Source: Acidimicrobiaceae bacterium | GTDB lineage: Bacteria > Actinomycetota > Acidimicrobiia > Acidimicrobiales > RAAP-2 | DNA: 5,608 nucleotides | Assembly: GCA_003157945.1 (NCBI GenBank) | Contig: PMFY01000264.1 | Coordinates: forward strand, 3,100-8,707 | Direction: 5' to 3' | In this document: positions 4,695 through 5,608 of the stretch, piece by piece | Numbering within the stretch: the stretch's first letter is position 1 | Layout of the letters: each line of letters begins with the position of its first letter | The notes under the pieces: model-generated | Database searches by the model: none | What the model saw: the letters and a program-made list of their open reading frames with translations, nothing else | What the model was told of the DNA's origin: nothing | Translations under genes and position numbers: made by a program

Positions 4695-5042
4695 TCAGCC
4701 CTCGTCGCGGTAGCGCTCCACCAGTTGACGTGAGATTCCGAGCCGTTCGGCGAGCTGGCGGGTCGTCATCCCCTCGTGCAGCGCCAGGCGGATCATGGCG
4801 CTCCGGCCGATCCTCCTGGACGCGTTGGTGCGCTCGAGTGCGTCGGTGAGGCGGGGGATCACGGTGTCCTTCCCGCCCCGCGCGAGGATCGTCGTCATCG
4901 TGTAACCCTCGTCCATGAGCACCAGCGACTCACGGAGTTCGTCCTGCATGTGCCGGCATGCCTGGATGAGCTTCTCCAGTTGGACGATCTCCTGACTCGC
5001 GCCGTCGATCACAGCTCGTCGTACTTCTTCGGACCCGCTCAT
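4695..5042 (-). CDS. Small protein with C-terminal helix-turn-helix, family not recognised
   Basis: The product has 115 residues. The N-terminal half (about 5-43) is charged and helical, with heptad-like spacing (EEVRRAVIDGASQEIVQLEK and onwards), and may form a coiled coil or dimerisation helix. The middle (44-65) is GYTMTTILARGGKDTVIPRL. The C-terminus MTTRQLAERLGISRQLVERY (92-111) fits a helix-turn-helix closely: an alanine in the first helix, a glycine turn, then SRQLVERY as the recognition helix. The HTH ends only four residues before the C-terminus. A DNA-binding regulator is likely; its targets are unknown. The ATG at 5042 is chosen because reverse-strand GGGAGG (5051-5056) lies 8 nt upstream, an excellent ribosome binding site; a longer frame to 5072 would place that site inside the coding sequence. 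A palindrome at 5071-5084 could be its own operator. The gene lies 129 bp downstream of the hydrolase-like gene on the same strand. Confidence 0.8.
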   Translation of the reverse strand: MSGSEEVRRAVIDGASQEIVQLEKLIQACRHMQDELRESLVLMDEGYTMTTILARGGKDTVIPRLTDALERTNASRRIGRSAMIRLALHEGMTTRQLAERLGISRQLVERYRDEG

Positions 5043-5070
5043 GGTCCGATCCTCCCTTCCGGCCGGGCAC

Positions 5071-5084
5071 ACGACCAGGGTCGT
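5071..5084. promoter_or_regulatory. Perfect 6-bp inverted repeat upstream of the HTH gene
   Basis: ACGACC-AG-GGTCGT is a near-continuous palindrome beginning 29 nt upstream of the HTH gene ATG. It overlaps a second inverted repeat, GACCA-N7-TGGTC (5073-5089). It could be an operator for autoregulation by the HTH protein, or an RNA hairpin in its leader. Confidence 0.35.
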
Positions 5085-5171
5085 TGGTCCCGAGTGGGGC
5101 GGGACTACCGGCCTGTCCTGAGCGGCTCGGACAGAGTGGTGCGGCGGCCGGGACCTACGGCGCCGGTGGGG

Positions 5172-5608
5172 TCAACCGGCCTTGCGGGTGCCCTTCGCCG
5201 GTGTCCGCCACGCAGTGTTGAGGAGCCCGTTGATCTCCTCGGTCAGCCGCTCGGGATGCACGCGCAGCTCCAGGACCGAACTGGCCTGGATGAGCTGACC
5301 CTGTGGCAGGCGCCGGGCCAGCTGCTGGGCGTCGTGGAACGGGTGCACGTGGTCGACCTTGTGGCCGATCACGAGTGCGGGGATCTCCATGGCCGCACGC
5401 TGATCGACGGTCGGTGCGATCGGTCCGGCGAGGATCCCATGGAGCACGGCCGCCGTCTCGCGGGGCTCGGCGGACAGCATGTTCATGATGCTGTCGAGCG
5501 GGCCGTTGCCGGAGCGGGGGAGGGAACGGAAGGCCTTGGCCACCGCACCGACCAACGGCCGGGCGAAATGGGTGGCCAACAGCATCGGCACGAAGGTGAT
5601 GGCGGCGG
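5172..5608 (-). CDS. Alpha/beta-hydrolase-fold protein, C-terminal part, probably lacking catalytic His
   Basis: The gene enters from the right edge, and the frame is open to the window end, so the GTG at 5591 is internal rather than the start. The visible ~145 residues contain a cap-like helical segment, then the fold's strand 7, IPALVIGHKVDHVHP. Its Asp (codon 5352-5354) sits where the catalytic acid normally lies. The helix AQQLARRLPQGQLIQ follows, then ASSVLELRVHPERLTEEING, which aligns with the C-terminal end of typical family members. There the catalytic His normally sits in a GH pair about eight residues before PERL; here the aligned pair is SV (codon near 5277-5279). The only nearby His is directly before PER. 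The nucleophile elbow is outside the window. The substrate is unknown, and the protein may be an inactive or altered hydrolase. It ends in a basic tail, TPAKGTRKAG. Confidence 0.8.
   Translation of the reverse strand, partial: AAITFVPMLLATHFARPLVGAVAKAFRSLPRSGNGPLDSIMNMLSAEPRETAAVLHGILAGPIAPTVDQRAAMEIPALVIGHKVDHVHPFHDAQQLARRLPQGQLIQASSVLELRVHPERLTEEINGLLNTAWRTPAKGTRKAG

Noticed and set aside
3908..4849. 313-codon plus-strand frame with Arg/Ser-rich repeats
   Set aside because: It overlaps arfB in another frame and the HTH gene on the opposite strand, and has no recognisable domain; it is a shadow frame.
5043..5072. Upstream start for the HTH gene adding MCPAGREDRT
   Set aside because: The strong GGGAGG ribosome binding site at 5051-5056 would lie inside the coding sequence and is placed perfectly for the ATG at 5042.

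Overview
The window reads as an ordinary piece of chromosome from a high-GC Gram-positive bacterium (Actinomycetota). The clues are very GC-rich DNA, GTG starts, and a mixture of Shine-Dalgarno starts with apparently leaderless starts (TANNNT box about 6-7 nt before the start codon). Several proteins resemble actinobacterial versions of their families. Acidimicrobiia is a plausible class, but that is a guess from protein style. I see no phage, transposon, CRISPR array, rRNA or tRNA gene.

Layout. (1) 1-274, minus: the first ~90 residues of a NiCoT nickel/cobalt permease, with a promoter and a Nur-like palindrome over its start. (2) 275-488: intergenic DNA with a 14-bp tandem repeat. (3) 489-1148, minus: a FrnE/DsbA-like thiol oxidoreductase, divergent from (4) 1271-1570, plus: an ABM-domain small monooxygenase-like protein. 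(5) 1674-2450, minus: a Mug-type mismatch-specific uracil/thymine DNA glycosylase with an extra N-terminal region, divergent from (6) 2502-3050, plus: a RimJ/RimL-type GNAT acetyltransferase. (7) 3118-3885, minus: a classical SDR oxidoreductase. (8) 3933-4151, plus: a doubtful Ala/Gly-rich small ORF containing twelve 9-bp tandem units and overlapping the start of (9) 4144-4623, plus: the ribosome-rescue hydrolase ArfB. (10) 4695-5042, minus: a small unrecognised protein with a C-terminal helix-turn-helix. (11) 5172-5608, minus: the C-terminal part of an alpha/beta-hydrolase-fold protein that seems to lack the usual catalytic His.

The genes are mostly single units in alternating orientation and do not form an obvious pathway. 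The only likely co-transcribed pair is the hydrolase-like gene and the HTH gene. The most useful observations are the nickel-type operator/promoter before the NiCoT gene, the 9-bp minisatellite in front of arfB, the fused N-terminal region on Mug, the exact repetition of leaderless-promoter geometry, the palindrome before the HTH gene, and the missing His in the hydrolase. No complete undescribed system is evident.
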